From Acanthaster planci (lineage: Eukaryota; Echinodermata; Asteroidea; Valvatida; Acanthasteridae): a DNA stretch of 50,427 nt. This document shows, piece after piece, positions 46,801 to 50,427 of this stretch. A program made the position numbers and the translations under genes. The stretch is from the NCBI RefSeq assembly GCF_001949145.1, contig NW_019091405.1, positions 1,466,027 to 1,516,453 on the forward strand. The letters are read 5' to 3'. The notes below the pieces were generated by a model that was given only the letters and a program-made list of their open reading frames with translations, made no database searches and had not been told where the DNA came from. Position 1 is the stretch's first letter. Every line of letters begins with the position of its first letter.

Positions 46801-47189
46801 CTTGAAAGTTCCAAGAATGTGTTGGTGGTTTCCTTGATGGGGACAATATTTGGTAGATTTCTAGAAGATTCCAAGCAAAAATGCCAGAGCGACTTGAGTG
46901 GGAGCCAGGCTCCTGTTAAGATGTGGGGAGGAAAGGGAGTACATCATCTACGGTTGGTCACAACATATGGGAGGAAAACCAATTCAAAATACCAATTCAC
47001 AAGTTCTTAGACATGCCACGTGGGAGTGGGGATGGGGTGGGGAGATGTAGGAGGGATGGGGACTCATGAGCAGGTGCATTACAAATACCTTCCTCTCTTG
47101 CTGGTGACGTAAACCAGCTTGATCTTATATACAGTGTTATCATGCTTGATCAGTCTGGTGTCCCTCTCAGGCAGCTTAAACCCTTCCAT
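40721..47189 (-). CDS. MAJIN: MAJIN homologue (meiotic telomere membrane-anchor protein), 9 exons, last exon unresolved
   Basis: Exons (minus strand, first to last): 47089-47189, 46272-46323, 45963-46032, 44622-44797, 44394-44533, 43885-44015, 42948-43075, 41960-42038, 40721-40898. Every junction has GT-AG borders and matching phases, giving 351 residues plus two bases. Residues 1 to about 108 match the MAJIN N-terminal domain: NTVYKIKLVYVTSKRG against human NVYKFKIRYGKSIRG, EAISVVLSGNLTPVKTDHFI against DSIRVVLGNL...TEHFIV, then MASLLVFTENSRWLQTHASM. A basic stretch follows (ARRMGR, HRRKHTR, QPKKMK), as in MAJIN's DNA-binding region, then a long polar Q/R/S-rich linker. In mice MAJIN tethers telomeres to the inner nuclear membrane with TERB1 and TERB2 in meiotic prophase; the same role is inferred. 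The linker looks longer than in mammals, and the C-terminal membrane helix is not yet placed. Confidence 0.85.
41124..41404. mobile_element. Decayed inverted copy of the 25590 MITE-like element
   Basis: Reverse-complemented, it reads acatttttgacagat, then ttgggccagcccaa, ttgggactgatgttgtagtt and gaggcataaca. This is the same order as the right half of 25590-25948. It lies in the intron between MAJIN exons 8 and 9. Confidence 0.6.
41960..42038 (-). CDS. MAJIN: MAJIN exon 8 (linker)
   Basis: Encodes DISHPHEAEPRVGATANVPS then RPAYPQ plus G. Acceptor ATTCGTAG, donor GTAACC. Phase 0 in, phase 1 out; it joins exon 9 directly as GGAVQHD. Confidence 0.65.
42402..42450 (-). repeat. Mini foldback element, copy 2
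   Basis: On the minus strand it begins AACCCTAGCAGTCCTCAATC and continues CTTCACCTGTTG, then GAGGACTGAGGACTGTT. It sits in the intron between MAJIN exons 7 and 8. Confidence 0.65.
42948..43075 (-). CDS. MAJIN: MAJIN exon 7 (polar linker)
   Basis: Reads GTVSGALDQQGSEGSECRPR, then RQRGSSRGSLARVTGQAKQE and HVR. Arg/Gly/Ser-rich and probably disordered. Acceptor GCATTTAG, donor GTAGGT; phase 1 in, phase 0 out. Confidence 0.72.
43490..43690 (+). repeat. Interspersed repeat, copy 3
   Basis: Same arrangement as 8110-8300 and 8410-8610: ggggtgggggggatatcccaa, atcttagct, tctttgaaacttttatatca, aggacacctatgactcttta, caatctgccaaaagg. In the MAJIN intron between exons 6 and 7. Confidence 0.5.
43885..44015 (-). 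CDS. MAJIN: MAJIN exon 6 (polar linker)
   Basis: A pyrimidine-rich acceptor (TCTGGCTTTAG) at phase 2 gives RSQDQSLEQQDVQHRAYLLR, then RRDRVPDTNERQQHTIKNYH and LRSQ. It shows no domain but is open in the only frame compatible with exons 5 and 7. Donor GTCAGT, phase 1. Confidence 0.72.
44394..44533 (-). CDS. MAJIN: MAJIN exon 5 (basic region)
   Basis: Reads ARRMGRLSSSAFTGGTHRRK, then HTRTFEVKETRSPSPPQPKK and MKPSDT. Rich in K/R with SPSPP sites, like the basic, DNA-binding and nuclear-localisation part of MAJIN. Acceptor TTTTCCAG, donor GTAAGG; phase 0 in, phase 2 out. Confidence 0.8.
44622..44797 (-). CDS. MAJIN: MAJIN exon 4 (end of N-terminal domain)
   Basis: A very good acceptor (CTCTGATTTTTCAG) at phase 1 gives ERKPWKMASLLVFTENSRWL, then QTHASMLTLFVKARQDVEAQ, then a polar tail ending KRQTEQ. 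It aligns with human KWERVSHLKFKHGEIILIPY followed by FVFTLYVEMK. Donor GTAGTA, phase 0. Confidence 0.85.
45963..46032 (-). CDS. MAJIN: MAJIN exon 3
   Basis: Encodes EAISVVLSGNLTPVKTDHFI then IHT plus G. This is the most recognisable MAJIN match (SIRVVLGNL...TEHFIV). Acceptor AACACAG, donor GTAAAG; phase 0 in, phase 1 out. Confidence 0.87.
46272..46323 (-). CDS. MAJIN: MAJIN exon 2
   Basis: A 52-base exon completing S34 and encoding HEHILPCDAKSMQHEIE. Acceptor TTTACAG, donor GTATGT. Phase 2 in, phase 0 out, as needed by both neighbours. It fills the segment that in human MAJIN lies between SIRGEE and the DSIRVVL strand. Confidence 0.8.
47089..47189 (-). CDS. MAJIN: MAJIN exon 1 (start)
   Basis: The ATG at 47189 has A at -3 and G at +4. 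Reads MEGFKLPERDTRLIKHDNTV, then YKIKLVYVTSKRG plus AG. It aligns with the first beta strands of MAJIN (FPETR...NVYKFKIRYGKSIRG). Donor GTATTT, phase 2. Confidence 0.85.
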
Positions 47190-50100
47190 AATTAATCAAC
47201 CTGTTGAAATAAAAATAACATCGTTGAACCAATTCTAGAAAGAACTCTAAATAGGATTATCACAAATTTCAAGTGTTGCAAACACCTACCAGTTTACCTT
47301 ACTTTTCAACCTGTTCCCCTCAGATAGTTAACCCCTTTTCTCTCTCAATACCACCTGAAATTGACAGGTACTGTTTTTAAGCTCACTGGTGTTTGACACT
47401 TGAAACCTATGATAGTCCAATACAGAATTCTTATCCTGAAGGACAGCGATGGCGCAGAACAAATGATATCTTGCCATAAAACAACAACATCAGACCAAAA
47501 GCCATTAACATGCTGCCAACATATCCAAAACACATTCTCAAATGACAAACATTTTATCAAACTGTTTAATATGGGCGAACATTCGAGTTTGGCTGAACAA
47601 AAATGGCAGCATGGATATCTGTTTTAACAAGAAAACAAAACAAGCCTCTCTGTGGAACTTAAATTAAAAACCAGCTGGCATGCATCATTTGGCCTGTACC
47701 ATTAAGCTCAGGGGGTGATGTGATTACGCTTAACAGCCAACGGCACGGCAGCAAGAGACTGTTTTCACGTGAAGAAAATTCATTTTTTAATGAATACAAT
47801 TCGACTTCAAGTTCATCCAGAATACTGTATCATATCATCTTTTTATAATTTCATCTGCCATTTTTCAATGCACTGAGCGTGTTGACAGCTTAATACATTG
47901 TAGCTGTAATATGACGTTTTGCTTTGTTAGCTCTGTGAAGGTCTTGGCTTAGAAACCTTGGAATCAACACTTAGGCCTACTGAATAGCCTCAGGTTCAGT
48001 TTTATCTCTGACTCGGGCTTGCCCTCATTTCAAGTTGTTAGCTCAAGTCAGTGCCACCAGAACATTACTGATACAAACTACATGCAACAGAGCCAAATAG
48101 TAAGTAGACCCTACAAGTATTTCAATTCATTAAAAAGTAAAGGCATAGGCTTGCGCCTATGTACCATGCCTACTTTTGGGGCGAGGCCTACCCTAGACTA
48201 TGGGGTTTGACGTCCGCTGCACTCGTGCGGGTATATTCGGGGCCAGGCCTACCCAGGGTTGATTTTAGAGACAAAGCCTCAGACGGTGACGAAGCCCAAT
48301 ATGGACCCCTTGCAGCTAGTAGGCCTTGGCCTACAAGTACTTGTCATTCTTGTTGACTGCTCCTTTGATATAGGACCGGAATAAAGTCATGTGGATACCA
48401 CTTGACACCTTGTACACAAACCATATGAGACTGGTTTAAACAATTCTAAGTGTTTTCTCAGTGAACACCTAAATATTTTCACTGCTACCCCCTAAATAAC
48501 AATTTTTTGAGGAGGCTGACTTTGCTTTCACGGGGGCCGAAATTAACTTCAATATCTTGGTGGCCCGCAAGGCCAGTGGGAAGTGCACTGCACTGGCCCT
48601 CGTGAAAATTTGGTGGCCCGGTTGAGTACATGTAATGAAATCGATCAGGTCCACCACACAAGTCCATTTACGTCAGTCAAACTTCTCTCCCAAACAGCTG
48701 ATTGGCCAGCTGGATTAAAATACACTTTTTGAGGCCAAAAAAACTGGTTTTGCTTCTAGTTATGTGACCGACCCTAAATTTTTGGCGCGAGCGTAAAATT
48801 TATATTGATAAGTTGGAAAAACACATTAAAAAAAAAGAACAAAACATCCTGTCTTCGGCTTCACAAAACACCTCTCAACAATTTTGTCACAACTCACTTG
48901 GAAGGGCACAACGGCCAAAGTGTGCATAGGGCACAGCAAACAGTCCACAACAATGGCAAGAATTAACATTACGTCCAACTTTAATTTCCCATTTTTGTCT
49001 TTGGTGGTGATGTGTCGAATTTCTTCTTACCCACCAGACGTGAAGATAAGGACGCATAGGAGTTACAAACGTGAAATTGGCTCCTTGGAAAAGGTAGAAA
49101 TGTTGCAAATTTTAGGTACAAAATTTTTGACCAATTTGCACCATTTATATCCTGGACTCCCTCCATAACGTAGTACGGTCAGGGAGTCCACCTGGGCTAA
49201 GGCATAGGCCCCTACCTGGCATAATATACGCCGTCGAGCGGGTAAGCGTGGCAGGTGATAGTCATTTAAAGGACACGACGTCTATTTCCGACACCAGAAA
49301 AACGCGCGACACAGCCCCCACCTTCGTCCGATATCTTCACGTTCAAATGTTCCCAACGAAAACAGTATTAACATTCAACAATTTCTACAACCTGTTAGGA
49401 TAACAACAGTTAGCAGAGGCATTTGGGAGCCTTTGTCACTGAGTAAAAAAACAAAAGACCCTTACCGTATACATGTATATGCAACTCCGGCAAAGGAAAT
49501 TGAAAGCAGTCTAGTCTGCTAGCGCTAGTACAAAACAACCGCTCCTGTCTAGTGTTAGCCTTTAGTCAAGGCGCGTGTGGTAATACTTGGACACATGACG
49601 CACACACACGATCACACACACGCCTTGACAAAAGGCTAGTCTAGTCTCTAAGGTACGTACAGTACATACATACCAGCCGAGCCTATAGCCATAACAAGCG
49701 GTGGCGCCCTTTGTTTCCGCGGCTGCGGAGAAGGAAATTATCACATAACACAAGGGGAGACGCGCAGACGGCTCAAGTGAAAAGCTTTCGTGATGACTCA
49801 TGGCAAAGAGGTCAACCAGTGACTTGACATGTAAGGACACGTACTGGACTCGACAGTTCAAGACTTCACGAAGTCTCAGCATGGTAAGCCTGTATTTATT
49901 GTACAATTCCTCAAAATACCTTCAGTAACTATTACACGGGAACTGAAGGGCTGTTCTGCGGTCAAATGTACGTTGGCTGGAAAACAGAAGAGGGCAGGAG
50001 CAACTACAACTTAGGCCGAAACAGGATGCAAATCACCAGTTTGGTGCAAAATACCCCAGAGTTGATCCCCTTTTCATCGTTGTATCAATTTTCTCTTGAG

Positions 50101-50427
50101 TTGTTTCACCGCCTGAAAAGGGCCATAAAGCGAACGATAACATGTATATGGTCGTTTTCTAAATAGAGAGAGGCATCAGAAACAGCTGTATGGTCCAAAT
50201 CGAATATTACTTGTCCGATAATTAACAAAACGATTTAATCCCACTTCTGGTCTTCACACATCGCGTGCCAGCAGATTCTCTTCACACCTTTCTTTAGATT
50301 GATTGTACGGGGAGAGCGCGAACGCAGTCCCCACTATCAGAAATTGTACTCCCGAGTTCCCCACGTTTGGGGGAATCGCAAGGGTCAACCCGCCCGAGTG
50401 CAATGGCTGGGCCTCGCCTTGGGAGAA
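47190..50427. other. Upstream flank of the MAJIN homologue to the window edge
   Basis: No exon could be supported. Holds the MAJIN promoter side. The stretch 50280-50427 is GC/CpG-rich and ends with an ATG at 50403 in good context, which may be the start of the next gene but is cut by the edge. Confidence 0.4.

Noticed and set aside
48159-48356. Plus-strand frame in the GC-richer stretch 48140-48360
   Set aside because: It consists partly of repeated aggcctac words, with no acceptor/donor pair or recognisable domain.

Overview
This window is animal (eukaryotic) genomic DNA. The genes are split by GT-AG introns, the DNA between exons is AT-rich and repeat-rich, and there is one assembly gap of 620 N. 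The dense TACATGTA-type palindromes, the tRNA-derived SINE-like copies and the family content suggest a marine invertebrate deuterostome, perhaps an echinoderm. The species call is an inference with low confidence.

Four genes can be reconstructed by joining exons whose reading phases agree. (1) 7671-26285, minus strand: an ACBD3 homologue (Golgi acyl-CoA-binding / GOLD-domain scaffold). Nine exons are visible, one of them cut by the N gap. (2) 29132-31920, minus: a small three-exon SAM-domain protein, best matched to the SAM/C-terminal region of SAMD15. (3) 34710-35158, plus: LYSET (TMEM251), the two-pass Golgi protein of the mannose-6-phosphate pathway, with the whole core protein in one exon. 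(4) about 40721-47189, minus: a nine-exon gene whose N-terminal domain matches MAJIN, the inner-nuclear-membrane component of the meiotic telomere complex TERB1-TERB2-MAJIN. Its exon phases agree at every junction; only its last, membrane-anchor exon is unresolved.

At the far left, 1763-1984 (minus) looks like the terminal exon of an unrecognised acidic protein, and 858-1446 holds weaker exon-like segments. The SAM gene and LYSET are divergent (head to head). LYSET and the MAJIN homologue converge. The rest is intron or intergenic DNA carrying several small non-autonomous repeat families: a long inverted-repeat element at 30317-31113, foldback hairpins at 25346 and 33158, a TIR element at 25590 with a decayed copy at 41124, 50-bp mini-elements at 35437 and 42402, a three-copy family at 8110, 8410 and 43490, and SINE-like copies near 3160 and 9200.

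Functionally, ACBD3 and LYSET both act at the Golgi in vertebrates, while MAJIN is meiosis-specific. Nothing in the sequence shows co-regulation. No bacterial-type operon, CRISPR array, rRNA or intact tRNA gene was seen.
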